64,000 bases of DNA from Prostheceraeus crozeri (taxonomy: Eukaryota; Platyhelminthes; Polycladida; Euryleptidae): NCBI GenBank assembly GCA_907163375.1, contig CAJQUW010005589.1, positions 1 to 64,000 on the forward strand, in the 5' to 3' direction. Every line of letters starts with the position of its first letter. Position 1 is the first letter of the stretch. Of the stretch, positions 1 through 13,049 are shown one piece after another. Below the pieces are notes generated by a model. The model was not told where the DNA came from. It ran no database searches and was given only the letters and a program-made list of their open reading frames with translations. The translations under genes were made by a program, and so were the position numbers.

Positions 1-260
1 ATATCTGTAGAAGCCGTAAATCGGCAACACATGTGCTGAGACCGTAAATTGGCACAATGATAAACCGCAGCCAAAATTGTCGAAATTCGCCTACAGTATT
101 GGTCTACCGCGGGGTAATATTCTGACGGAAAATCATAAGCATTGAATCAATACTTTTGGAGAAAATTGAAAATTCTGAAAAATATTTTAGGACGCTGAAA
201 TGCGTAAATCGGCAACTTTAATTATTATATGAACTCATATTCACGCTGCCGATTTCCGTA
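1..260. repeat. Region with repeated GTAAATCGGCAAC motif
   Basis: The motif GTAAATCGGCAAC, or a near match, occurs around 16, 46 and 203, with an inverted relative (GCCGATTTCCGTA) near 250. A variant with CGACAAC is part of every unit of the satellite that follows, and the motif returns at 11191-11270. This may be an older, decayed edge of the satellite or a related short interspersed repeat. No gene is visible here. Confidence 0.45.
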
Positions 261-479
261 CTCTACAAGTAAAATTTCACCAGACAAAACATTGTTTCCT
301 AGTAATGGGTACTAATGGTTGCCATCAGCCTTAGTACTGTAATACATTTAACACAATGTGATATGACAAAATGGCAAATAGCCTATTAATTAATGATTTA
401 AAATATGAATCATTGCTTACATTTGATGTTGTGTGATGAACCAGTAAATTAATTAGAAACATCTGCTGTGTCAATATCT

Positions 480-2570
480 GATACAGTAAGAATATTCAAT
501 TAAAGTACTTTAGAGGAACGGTAATGAACAACGAAATTGTGACTAGAGCAATGCGATCTGTCTGATATGACTGAGAAATGCGATATGTCTGTTGAAAGGA
601 GGCCATTGTATCGGTTATCAAATCGGTTACTTGCTTCTTTAAAATATTGTAGAAGGTGTAAATCGACAACTCGTGCCGCCAGAGAAGATACAACAATCTT
701 TCCCTGGCTTCTGAGTGATGCACGAGATTCAACAGCATCATAATGACTTAAACAACCCGATCTGACTGATATTCGGCTGAACATTACTCTCTGAATCGGC
801 AAACTGGTTACTTGCTTCTTTAAAATATTGTAGAAGGTGTAAATCGACAACTCGTGCCGCCAGAGAAGATACAACAATCTTTCCCTGGCTTCTGAGTGAT
901 GCACGAGATTCAACAGCATCATAATGACTTAAACAACCCGATCTGACTGATATTCGGCTGAACATTACTCTCTGAATCGGCAAACTGGTTACTTGCTGCA
1001 TTAAGAGATTGTAGAAGGTGTAAATCGACAACTCGTGCCGCCAGAGAAGATACAACAATCTTTCCCTGGCTTCTGAGTGATGCACGAGATTCAACAGCAT
1101 CATAATGACTTAAACAACCCGATCTGACTGATATTCGGCTGAACATTACTCTCTGAATCGGCAAACTGGTTACTTGCTGCATTAAGAGATTGTAGAAGGT
1201 GTAAATCGACAACTCGTGACGCTAGAGAAGATGCAACAATCTTTCCCTGGCTTCTGAGTGATGCACGAGATTCAACAGCATCATAATGACTTAAACAAAC
1301 CGATCTGACTGATATTCGACTGAACATTACTCTCTGAATCGGCAAACTGGTTACTTGCTGCATTAAGAGATTGTAGAAGGTGTAAATCGACAACTCGTGC
1401 CGCTAGAGAAGATGCAACAATCTTTCCCTGGCTTCTGAGTGATGCACGAGATTCAACAGCATCATAATGACTTAAACAACCCGATCTGACTGATATTCGG
1501 CTGAACATTACTCTCTGAATCGGCAACTGGTTACTTGCTGCATTAAGAGATTGTAGAAGGCGTAAACCGACAACTCGTGCCGCCAGAGAAGATACAACAA
1601 TCTTTCCCTGGCTTCTGAGTGATGCACGAGATTCAACAGCATCATAATGACTTAAGCAACCCGATCTGACTGATATTCGGCTGAACATTACTCTCTGAAT
1701 CGGCAAACTGGTTACTTGCTGCATTAAGAGATTGTAGAAGGCGTAAATCGACAACTCGTGCCGCTAGAGAAGATACAACAATCTTTCCCTGGCTTCTGAG
1801 TGATGCACGAGATTCAACAGCATCATAATGACTTAAAACAAACCGATCTGACTGATATTCGGCTGAACATTACTCTCTGAATCGGCAAACTGGTTACTTG
1901 CTGCATTAAGAGATTGTAGAAGGCGTAAATCGACAACTCGTGCCGCTAGAGAAGATACAACAATCTTTCCCTGGCTTCTGAGTGATGCACGAGATTCAAC
2001 AGCATCATAATGACTTAAAACAAACCGATCTGACTGATATTCGACTGAACATTACTCTCTGAATCGGCAAACTGGTTACTTGTTTCATTAAAATATTGTA
2101 GAAGGTGTAAATCGACAACTCGTGCCGCTAGAGAAGCTGAAACAAACTCTCCGCAGCATCTGAGCTAGCTGGAAGCAATAAGAAAAGACACAGTAACTTA
2201 AACAATGCGATCTGTGTAGATCAGAACTCACTGAATCGCCAAACAGGCTGTTATGAGCTCTCTATGACTTTTAAGCGAAATAAGAGGGATATAGACGAAG
2301 ATATCCTAGTGACTCAGAACAATGAATGTACGGTAGAAAAGGCATGCAGCTCATACTATCGCCAAACGTGTTACTTGCTTTTTTAAGAAATTGTTAAGTT
2401 GCAATCGTCAACTCGTGCTGCTACAGAAAATCTTCAACGACCTTTCATAAGTTAATGAGCGTGGTGAGAAAAACAAGGGCAGCATAGTAACTGAAAGAAA
2501 TGTGCTCAGTCTGATGATCGTCTAAGATCGGTCACTCAATGAAGCAAACGGATTACTTGGCTCTACTAGA
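480..2570. repeat. 181-bp tandem satellite array
   Basis: Eight nearly identical units run from 649 to 2097. The landmark GTAGAAGGTGTAAATCGAC recurs at 649, 830, 1011, 1192, 1373, 1553, 1734, 1915 and 2098, a period of 180-183 bp. Diverged units flank the core on both sides (about 480-648 and 2098-2570), the usual pattern of an array kept homogeneous in its centre. The first two boundaries carry CTTCTTTAAAATATT where later ones carry CTGCATTAAGAGATT, so at least two unit subtypes exist. 181 is not a multiple of three and the open frames on the minus strand recur only because the unit recurs; I do not regard them as genes. Confidence 0.95.
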
Positions 2571-5500
2571 GCATAATTTGCAGTGTATTCATCTTATTCC
2601 TTGGCAAATTTGCGTGGCTGCAGTTTTCTACATTGTTTCAATTTTATCATTATTCTGACCATCTTATTACGATTTTCTACATGTATAGTCTTTATTCTGT
2701 GGTAGTATACATTCCACAGAATTAGATTCATCTGCGCGCGCTTCGGTTTCCTAGAAAGGAAGAGTTATATGTAACCTTAATATCGAAATTGCACATCACA
2801 GAATTTGACACCTTGTTCCTTCTCGAATGGATAATTCGTGTATCGCTTGCTATTGGAAATTCCTTTTTGCCCACTTAATAGGTTCTTCGATGGGTAATAG
2901 GTTTCGTATTTATCACACTTCTAGCAAACCGAAGCAGACAAACAAAATATTTAATTCTGTGATACATTCATTTTAACTTGAATTCGCTAACGTGTAGCAG
3001 CTAAACTCACTGGTTCCCGGACTAAACAATACAACCGTCACAGCAGGTCACTCAATCCCAGAGTTACTATTTAAAGCCATCGCTGAAAGCATGCGACTCG
3101 AGAGAGAACGAATATTGTGTTGGTGTCTCTTGTCTGTCAGCGATGACTCACGCTCACGCTGCAATTGGGAGCAAGCATGATTGACGCCAGGCAAATTCTG
3201 CACCACAGACGTGATTGAAGAACCAATTAAATTGATTGTCTTCTCACAGGTTCAGTTAACTGAAGGTGACCAGATTTTTAAATCCAAAACCGGGTCACCT
3301 TACAAAGTAAGAAAATGGGTCCATAAGTGCATAGGAAAATTGTTGGGTAATCATCAAACTATGAGAATCATGGAATCTTTTTTTTTACTTCGTTCTCTCG
3401 CCTAATGTAACGTAAATCGATTTAGGCAGCTGTGTTTGGTTTTGCATTTCTCTGTTATTTCGTGTGTATATTCTGGTGTTAGCTTTTCATATCAACAATT
3501 ATGCAGTCATTTACTGAATACCTTCCCATTTTCAGTAGTTTTTAGTGCATTTCTTCAATCGATGTTCAATCATTGATTGTTTACCTCGTTACGTTCAATA
3601 CATAGAACTTGACTTTAGCGCTCATGGTATGGATATAGACTGAGATCTTTTTCTATGGTTCAGGACTTATTGCCTCGACCTCGCTATGATCCATGACTGA
3701 TTCTTATTCTTATGACTGACTTTCATTCCCATCTGTCACACCGAGAGAAGACTGCGAACATTTTTTCCTTATGCATGCACCTTATATAATCAGTACATTT
3801 GAATGTTTTCCTATTGTTCTGACCACAGAAATACTTACGACTATATTTATACGTATTTCTACTTTTCTGACTTTGTAACTCGACCTTTTGTAATGCAGCT
3901 TATGATTTTCAGTCTACAAATATACGTACGCATTCTATTCTTAGCACACGTGGTGTACTATGCTTTAAACTAAATTTAAATAAAAATATCTGAAGCTGAA
4001 AGTTTGAACTGAGACACGGCAAAACCGGGATGTCTGGCCATTTTGAGTTAACTTGACTCTAAACACTAGCCTGATTCCCGTATTCGTCCACAACTCCGTA
4101 TGAGGGTTGCGAAATCATACATCCGAAAAGGACATTTCATTTTCAACTTCTCATCTAATCAGCATAAATAACCTCACAGTGAACAACTCATCTTTATATT
4201 ATTTTTGAGATTAAAATGATTATTTCGTGAGGGGACTCGGTCTTACGCACGCATGCTTCTTTTGCGCACGACGATTACTCAAACTGAATTGAAGATTACT
4301 CGTGCGTGATTGTCTGTGCGTAATGAGGGGTCTTTATCACGCCTCGCCAATCAATAGCTCCTCAACCTATCGAATGAAGAGGAGAGGGACTTAAGGTGTG
4401 ATTAGGTTAGTGTTTATCGCAGTGACAGAATGCACGCGTGTTGACAACTTCTGCTATCGAACTCGTCCACCTGAAGAATGAGATTGTACATGAACAGAGA
4501 CAAACTGACCGAGGGTCAGATTAACGACTGTCTCCATGACCATTATACTGAACATCATAGAAACAGGAGACCCCAACGATCGCGCTGTATCCAGATCTCT
4601 CATTTGCTGTCAAAAATGTAACGATCATTGTTTAATTCAAGAAATTACCTAACCAATTTCAAAAGCATACATGGCAAACATGACTATTCTAAGGGTAGTA
4701 AAACTGAAATTATGTTTTCAATCATTAATTTCATGCAATTCATCGGATCACAATTAGGCCTTATCAAAAATACGGCATTTCACTGTAATTTCGTGCAAAG
4801 TAAAAAGAGCATATAGCTCTCGGTCAAGAGAATCCAAACATCAATGTTTCCACTTGATCATGCGATATGTGCTCGCAGCACTCCCTTCATCTCACCGGGG
4901 CACTACGAGTATGCATCTGAGTGATCTGTTTTTTGGCCCGGGATAATGAAAAACATTCAAGCAAAGTGGGGTGCATGCATGTTGGTGCTGCCAAACTGCA
5001 CCGTCAAAACCTCAAATGCCACCCAGCACCCACCGCCCCTTCATGTCAGAGTATCCGCGTTTCAGCAATTGGTCATGGACTGCATTCGGCTGATAGTTAA
5101 ACTTGCGGAGTATCTGCTGACTTTTACTCAAATTGGGTTGGCACCCACGCCGGGAGTTGAGGATCAGCAACCTTGACGTTTGTAATGATAAAGGAATTTA
5201 CTGACAGCGGATTTCCAGAACCATAGTATGACCTATGTTTTGTGGTTATTGCATAACGGAATATATCAGGCGATTGAGAGCAACATTCTTACCGCAGCAT
5301 GCTGAAACTTACGCTTCAACTAAGATGCTGCATATACCACTATGCGCACCGATAGAATTCATGTTGGACAGCATCTTTTGCCACATCGAAATTTCACTAT
5401 GTTTGTAATAGGCTATTTAGGTCGGTCAGTTATTGCATCTTCCGAAATCTCTGTAGCGCTGAGACAGGAGATTCGAACTCCTGATGCTTAAAGACTGACA

Positions 5501-8143
5501 CGACACTAATGGCTTTCATTATGTTTTGAATGATAATTTACGTTGATTTATGCATGAAAGATTAAACTTGGTTGAGTAAATTATTTTTGCGTACTCGACC
5601 AAATATTCCTGCGCCTTACATCAACGAAACATAATTAGGTACCGCTAGATTAGTGGCTAATTATCAAGATACAATACTTAGCTTACATAGCGAAACGGAC
5701 AGAGAATAAAAGGATACGGACACAGAATCGTAAAAGAATTCTAAAAACATGAATATTTTCAAAAATCGGCCGTCCTAAAGTTTTACGCTTTTTGATAATG
5801 GGGTTTAATTGAAGCAGACAAACGGAATCTTTTTGAAAATTACCTTGTATTAGTTACATAAGTTACGTACGAATGTTTTCATCAACTCAATACTCCCCGT
5901 GAAGTCATCAGGCTGTCACATATATTTTATTTCTTTTGGATCAAATAATAGAGGATCGTATTTTTCTCGAAACATGATGCGCTGTTCCTCTATAAAAATT
6001 CTTTAGAGGTCTTCAATTGTTATAGGATTTCTTTGGATTATATTTTCCTTCAAAGTGTCAGATATATTCAATAACAGATATACCGATAGATCAAATATAG
6101 TCAATTGGTTGTGGTTGAAAAAAGTGAGTAGGCCTATAGTTTTTCTCCAAAAATCTCCTTGAGTCTACATGCAATTCAGTGCACTAGATGTCCAGCTATT
6201 AGGAAATGCACATTCTTCGTATGAGATATGCGGCAGGACGACACTCAATACGCAGAAAAATTCTCAAAAATCAACTCTTACATCACACAACTTCCTGGAA
6301 CCCACTTCATTGATAGCGCTTCTAATCATTACGTATGACGGTATATTGTTCTAAGTGTGAATATTTCTTGCTTTCAACTTACTGTCAATGTAACATGAAA
6401 ATGCCAGTTCATATTGAGGTTTAGCAATTATTTATCAAAGAAAACGATTTTTCTCAATCTGCTGCAGATAATTTCTGACGATACCGTTCAAACCGATTTC
6501 TACACTCAAGCCGTGACCTCATGAAGTAGGCCTCCGGTTTCAGAATCATACCAAGTCTGTTTAATCCGCATCTTCGACGTGTTCTTTAAACTATGTTCAA
6601 GGATGCGGTATTGCTGAGACTGGACTCTTGCAGGACACGTATTTTATATTCTGGCAGTTTCATTGGATATATACATGTATGTATGATAGGTATGGAGAGT
6701 GAAGTATTTGCATTTTGGACGATAAACAGCATTGGTGATATCCCTGAATCTTCTGAAGATATATCGAATTGAGCTCTGACTTGTGTAAAGAAGTTTGGTG
6801 AATAACGTCCTCTTCGTCCCATTTTCTGATTATTGGGAAAATTAACTGCGTTTCTTGAACTGGCTGGATGTCAATCTCGTGATGCATCCACCAAATAAAC
6901 GCGACAATTAATGTCAGTCGCTATTTTGTGTTGAAAGAATGTCGTTCTAACGGTATGATAGATCTTCTTCACGTTTTTCTGATATCCATTAATAGCTGAT
7001 GGAAATAGATAGCACTACCATTTTCCGGAATAGATTACAGTTGTAAATATCCATTTTGGTGATGATGTTATCATGTATATTTATGCAAACCAGTTAATAT
7101 TTTTAAGAACATCATTGAAGTGCCCAGCAGATTAAAGAATCGTTTTTGTGTTGCTAGCACAAGGTTTTATTTACACACTAGACTGAAAATTATACATCGA
7201 TAAGTTTTTCAAATGTCGTAGGCCCTGCGTAGGCCTATATTCAAGAAAAAATCTGCACACCTGATCTGAAAATGTACGTAGATCGCACTCTGTGCTTGCG
7301 GAGTACTTTTTTAGGAAATTTCACTGGGCGACATTAATGCAAAATAGGTGGCGTCTTACGGAATCTACTAGATTTGTTCTCTTTTCGACTGAATGAAAAC
7401 ATATATATTCTGTATCTTGTCTGGTGTAGGTAAAATTAAAAATGTGGGCATAGCATCCGGCCTACATCTTTAAATTAAACTATCTTTGGATTTGCTCGAA
7501 TGCATAGTCGAAAGCCGTCATTCCTCTACAATATTTTCATATTCATTAAATTGTTCATAAGCAGAATAATTACTTTTACACGATTGTTAAAATGAGACTG
7601 ATCTAGCCAGTCGATATGCATTTAACCACGAAATAAAAATCAAAGTTGTCATTCCAAGACGATGATAAAAATGATTATGAAAACGATGATGATATTACTG
7701 TATGATTAGCCGTTGTAGCTAATCATTCGCGAAAATGTCCTCGTAAGGTACTGAAATTAACAGACTTGCTAAATTTTTAAGGAAGTACGCAATTTCCAAA
7801 CTGTAACAACTCAATCATTATAATGATAAATCACACAAACATGTACTAACCGAAACCAAAGAACAAGGTTTAACGTGTAACGCAGGCTGTCTATATTTAG
7901 GTTCTATTGCTCCATCATCATTATCGGAAAGCAAAAACAAGACATCACAAGACGTATGTGACACTCAGCATGAAAATACACATTTGTACAGGATTTGCAT
8001 GTCGACAAAACGTCAAAAATTGAGTGCCATCTCAATGCATGATATTCGACTGATGTCATCGACTATCAATTTCTGAGCAATGAAATTTAAATTAGTAAAC
8101 AATTAATTATTTTTTGCACTTTTTCAAATTAAAAATGGTAACG
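2571..8143. other. No recognisable gene
   Basis: AT-rich sequence with only short chance open frames. I see no protein motif, RNA gene or clear repeat structure that I can support. A T-arm-like hairpin near 5470-5490 is discussed under rejected items. Confidence 0.5.
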
Positions 8144-8170
8144 AAAGACTATGAATCTTTCATAGTCTTT
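8144..8170. repeat. Short perfect hairpin
   Basis: AAAGACTATGA at 8144-8154 is mirrored exactly by TCATAGTCTTT at 8160-8170 across a 5-base loop. It could be the remnant of a MITE or a transcript hairpin; nothing around it decides. Confidence 0.6.
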
Positions 8171-9636
8171 GTGGTGGACAGCCCAGTGAGCTTTTTAAAC
8201 GTGTATAGATTTTTACCTTTTGCGCATCTCCTCTCAAAGCTGGAATAAGATGGTATCAATCAAGAAAATTTCATAAGAATAGTTAATGGGGTCTACTGTA
8301 TCTAACCGAATTTCTGTCACTGTTCGCCTATGTGTCATTCCAACAAGATTCAATTTTTTTTAGAAATTGTGTGATAGGGTTAAATGTTTACTAAATCGCC
8401 TCAAACTGTCAAGATATGTAAACCTATGTCTTAATAGTAAAATCACTAATTCTGGCGTAAACCTCTCATTATTTCTTTTGTTATACAGACATTTACATGA
8501 GTAGTCCAAATGTTTTAAATAGAACGTGAAAGCCAGTCATGAGTAGTACTATTTGCAAACGGCACAGTCCAAAGAGGGTAAATAAGTTCATAAAATTCTT
8601 AGAATATAAATTAGTTCTTGCGAATTTACGTAAAACATAAAACACATTTAGTTTTGTGTCGAGGATGTGGAATTCCATCTCCATGTGTTTATACCTGTTC
8701 AATTTGCTTAACTAACTTTCTGAGTTTTGAGTATATCATACTCGAATCACAAATCGGAACCATGAAAAAGAAGACGCGAAAGCTGCATATCAGTGAAACT
8801 TTGAAGGATTCCCGTCAGATCTTATCGATTGCTTGCTCTAGACTCAAGACTTTGGGAGCTGTATCTGCAAATTCAGTGGCGTAGATGGCTTGGTGGTCTC
8901 TCGACCTGAACTATTGCAAAATTCAAGTATGACTGCAGACAAACTACCTTCTCACGTAAAAGTATAAGTAGAGTTGAGGTTGAGGATGAAAAAGTTATTA
9001 TCAATTCTCTCTCCTGTGATGATCATTTGCTAACTTACACCGAAAAGATTTTTCCAAATCTGCGTATACGTGAAATAATCTTAGCTTGATTTACAAAATG
9101 AGTCCGACTTACCCCGACTTGCTCTATAGTCTCAGTGTGGATCGTGAACGTTTGATCAAAATTGATGTTACTGGTATTATTTAAATCATTTCTCACTATT
9201 ATCCAGATGACAGAAACAACTTTTCAGTTAGATGCGTTTCGTGTATACTTGAACACTTGGACAGAGTATACATGCCGAGTACAAAAAAACAGTTTTCCGT
9301 TTTTAATATGTAAGTCCATTCTACCTACTTCATTGGTTGCCATAATTTTGAGGACCAAAATGTTAAGAAATAGTCATTATTATAAATTGTCCAATTTTTA
9401 ACTACGGGTAGATATTTAGTAGACCCTATTTACTATTGCAGGGTTAATAATGTAGGTAGGCCCCTACTTTAAATAGCTGGTTGGCCCATATTATTTATTG
9501 GAAGAAGGTTTTTTTCCAATGTACCCGACCACAAATTTAATGCTAGCTACGCGTCTGACATTGTATAATTAGCATTTTCGATTAGAGCCAAGTAGTTGTA
9601 ATTGTAGGTCTTTTGTAAGTGAAGGTATACAACTTC
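8171..9636. other. No recognisable gene
   Basis: AT-rich sequence without recognisable coding signals, RNA genes or mobile-element ends. Confidence 0.45.
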
Positions 9637-9760
9637 CGGACGAATCATTTCGTGAGAATAACATTTTTAGTAGAATTTACTTATCCACACGAAAGATGCC
9701 GTGGGAATAACATTTTCAGGGGAATTAATTTACTTATTCGCATGAAAAATATCGTGGGAT
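9637..9760. repeat. Degenerate tandem repeat, about 50-bp period
   Basis: A unit beginning CGTGRGAATAACATTTT occurs at 9651 and 9700 and a partial third copy begins at 9753. Each is preceded by a similar ACGAAWSAT-type segment. Copies differ by several substitutions and small indels, so the array is old. Confidence 0.5.
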
Positions 9761-11190
9761 TAATCACTGCCTTTCAACTTACATAATTTCAACACTGCAA
9801 TTTTCTGACATATATGTGAAAAGGACAACAAATTATATACAGCATGCAGTATTAAATAATCAATTTAAAACGAGTTTACGCACAAAGATTTATGTGACTA
9901 AGTATAATCATATGTTCAGATGTTATGTATTATCTGACACAGGCCATAAATGCTACATTATTAGAATATATCAACAACACTTCTAATAATATTCTTTATA
10001 TCCTGTAATGTGATGTATGTATATATATATATAATACCGTGAGAAACACACTCTTTGACAGTGCTCAACTTATGAAGGAGCAATTATACCATAATTGAAA
10101 AAAACAACTTGTACCGGTACTCAGAGTTTCATGTATTGTGTCCAATACAATCGTCAGCCAGATCTAAAAGACAAACATGGAATCATTGCATTAAATACTG
10201 AAGTGAATAAAAGTCAAAAGTCAGGTCTTTGCCAGCAAATGCTTATTGCGATGTCTACATCTCGAAATCAATTCACTCCTCTTGTTCAACAGATTGACAT
10301 TTCTATGCTGCAGAATAAAATATTTCTCGCTAAGACAGAGGTCACATCGCCTGATCATTGGATTGTACGGCTTGCAAACTTTTTTGATTTGCCATATATA
10401 TATATGTTTCAACATGTATGTATATGTTGAAATTTTATGCCTATTGCTATACAATTGTAAAATCAGCTGATACTTCAAATGATGGCAAAATGAATTTATG
10501 GCATTTCATCATATATTACAATTTTTAACATAATACAATTTTGATAATTGATTTGCTGGAAACTCATTTTTTGTCGATTGATCACTAAATAATTATCATC
10601 ATTTATTACATTGACAGCAAAAATGATGGCTGTCATTTAAATGCATTGATCTAATTATGAATGTCTTATAAATTATCTTAGTAAATTTATACGTAGAATT
10701 GCTTGGATGGTCTGAGTGCGGATCTACAAATGGAAATAATGATTACGTGCGATATCATAGCCTACATCTATATTCGCTCATGATTCCACTTGAATTCAGC
10801 TATGCAAATTATCTAGTCTAGCTGGTGGAATATATTCTCTTTTCATATTAATGAATTAGCAAACCACAAATCTCCCATTTGCAAGTTATCCTATCGTCGG
10901 ATCAAATCAGCTGGAGTTTCCCCCACGTGTTGAATGATTATATTCAAATAATTAGTCATCCTTTGTTTTAATACTCATTTCTGGTTTAGAATACTTAAAC
11001 AATCAAAAACAGGTTTTCGCAACTTGTAAGTGCCAATTTCCGCATTCACAAGTTCATGAGCTAAAATGGCAACCGGGCGACGGGAAATGTTGAAATTCAC
11101 AGAAGAGATAGCGAAACATTCGATCATTCGATTAAAACTTTTATTGTTGCTCAAACTGCCACAGGTAATGAAAAATATTTCATCTTCCAT
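9761..11190. other. No recognisable gene
   Basis: AT-rich, with a TA-dinucleotide run near 10018-10032. The open frames near 10.1-10.5 kb overlap on both strands and match no family I know. Confidence 0.45.
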
Positions 11191-11270
11191 GCGTAAATCG
11201 GCAACTGTGCCGATTTACTGTGGGTTGCCAATTTACTGCTGGAGAACTTGTAAGAGTTGCCGATTTACGG
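11191..11270. repeat. Inverted repeat cluster of the GTAAATCGGCAAC motif
   Basis: GCGTAAATCGGCAAC at 11191-11205 is mirrored by GTTGCCGATTTACGG at 11256-11270 (14 of 15 bases pair). Two further reverse-orientation copies (GTGCCGATTTAC at 11207 and GTTGCCAATTTAC at 11224) lie between them. It is the same motif seen at 1-260 and, as a variant, in the satellite. Confidence 0.65.
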
Positions 11271-11400
11271 TTCTGCAAGCCCACGAGCTCGTACCGGTTA
11301 CGTGACGGTAGGAACGACCCGTTTACCGGGCCGAGTTCGTGTAACGAACACGTACCGGAGGCGGGCGATCTAACGGGAATCGGTGAAACCGATCGAGAAG
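11271..11400. other. Small CpG-rich island
   Basis: Directly after the inverted motif cluster the base composition shifts to GC- and CpG-rich for about 120 bp, unlike its surroundings, and includes a small hairpin (GTTCG-TGTAA-CGAAC). An open frame crosses it, but I recognise no protein in it. It could be a fragment of a mobile element or a short regulatory island. Confidence 0.4.
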
Positions 11401-11486
11401 TAATGACTTTTTCTTGAGTCTTTTAATTTATGGTATTTATTGCATTTTGATTCATTTTCCTATTTTGATATTAGTTTTTAATCAAA

Positions 11487-11663
11487 ATGACATCATCTCG
11501 AGGATCGGTCTTTAAGGAGGATTCATCAACTATCAGTGAGAAAATTGATGCCATGGTGATAAAAGTAGTTGAGAATTTATCTACAATAGTTCACCAAACT
11601 AGTAAGGTGCTACTATCAACTCTTAAAATTGATCTGTCAAAGGACTTAGAAACAAGAAACTGA
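11487..11663 (+). pseudogene. Small coiled-coil ORF, possible LINE ORF1 remnant
   Basis: A 58-codon frame starts with ATG at 11487 and is rich in charged and aliphatic residues with heptad-like spacing (for example SEKIDAMVIKVVENLST). A similar lysine-, serine- and asparagine-rich segment continues in a neighbouring frame to about 11757, as if a frame change interrupts a longer helical protein. LINE ORF1 proteins often have such coiled coils, but nothing here is diagnostic and no reverse transcriptase follows. Treat it as unidentified. Confidence 0.25.
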
Positions 11664-12178
11664 ATGTTCTATCGAAGGAAGTTTCTAGTTCGATTAATGC
11701 ACAGCAATTTTCAAGGGCAAATAATGATTTATTAAACAATCGTATGTCAGAAAATTAAATTAAAATCACATCATTCAAAATCTATGCAAGCATGACATCG
11801 AAATACCAAAGAAAGATGAAGATATCTACATTTCACCTCTAAACTGAAAACGGAAAATGAAGCAAATTAAATATCCAAGAAGGCATTAATCCATCTGATG
11901 CAAAACTTTTCCTTTTCTTCCCTATACAATTTTGTGAAAGCAGGTGGTAATATTAAAATAGGCATGACATAAAAGTGGGTTAGAGTTGCGTGCACAGTTG
12001 AATATATGATAGCGTAAAGACCGGGGCCCAGAGGGTCCGGCTTAGCTGAAAGGGGTACCAATTTTCATTCATATAGTGATTTTCAGCATGCTTCCCCACT
12101 CTAGAAACTGAACGTCTGCCGCGTCGGCGTTGGTGGGTGTGGTCACGGGGGCATAAAAAGGACCCCAAAAACACGCTA

Positions 12179-12650
12179 GATCAGCTGAGAGGGGTACAGG
12201 TTGAAACTAATGCCACATTGTTCCTTATGATCCCAGGAATCTAAGATCAGCAATAACAGACATTTTTAGTGGTGAGGCCTCTGACAGACACCCCAAAGTC
12301 CGCCCACAATGTATAAGCTTTCAGCTAGGCTAGATCAGCTGAGCGGGTTGCAGATTGAAACCAGTGCCAAATCATTTGTCATGATCCGCGTTAACAAGGA
12401 TGGACAATGACAGACATCTTCAGTGGTGGAGGGCTCTAGACAGACACTCCAAATAGACCTCAAGAGTAAACCTGTAACCTGTCAGCCAGGCATGATCAGC
12501 TGAAAGTGCCGGATCTGAAACCAATGCCAAATCGTATATGATTGCGTAAGTCTCAATTCCAGAGGTGGGTCAACTCCACTGTCAATTCCACTGGGGTCAG
12601 GCTAACACTTCTACTACATCTCTCAATCCTAGGACAGATAAGCCAACATA
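12179..12650. repeat. Tandem array of about 157-bp units
   Basis: The landmark GATCAGCTGA recurs at 12179, 12333 and 12494. It is followed each time by a G-rich segment, then a TGAAACYARTGCCA-type stretch and a GACAGACAYYCC-type stretch. The first unit belongs to the inverted arm, so the arm was probably built from, or amplified into, this array. Confidence 0.6.
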
Positions 12651-13049
12651 GACCTATACACGTAAGCCGTTGCTTTGACATATGATAACTATTGACTTCT
12701 CAAATTTAGAAAGCTTCATTATGATAACTGAATGTGAAAATGGCGATCAGAAACCAATTATAAACGCTTAACTATATCAAAAATATTGCAGGTTATGTAC
12801 CATAGCTGCCTGCAACGGTTAATTTCAACAAAATCTTAAGGACTCTCAAAAAGAGCTTAAAATGAGTGGATAACAAAACTAAGAAAGATTCTAAAAATTT
12901 GACAGCTGATAACAAACTTGAAACAAACATCTCGAAGCATTGCATCTGCACAATTTCAAGATTTATTCCAGGAGCTGCACCATTTAGTCGAGAAGTCATA
13001 AGCTGCACTTCATATGCGTGTAATGTATTTCAAACAACGATTATGTATT

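Noticed and set aside
496-1754. Overlapping 80-157 residue open frames on the minus strand of the satellite
   Set aside because: They repeat only because the 181-bp unit repeats, shift frame from unit to unit, and match no protein family.
5465-5520. tRNA-like T-arm (AGGAG-TTCGAAT-CTCCT on the minus strand)
   Set aside because: The T-stem is perfect, but I could not pair an acceptor stem or a convincing D-arm at the right distance. It may be a chance hairpin or a tRNA-derived SINE relic.
2571-11190. Numerous 60-110 codon open frames
   Set aside because: Low-complexity or overlapping frames without motifs, expected by chance in AT-rich DNA.
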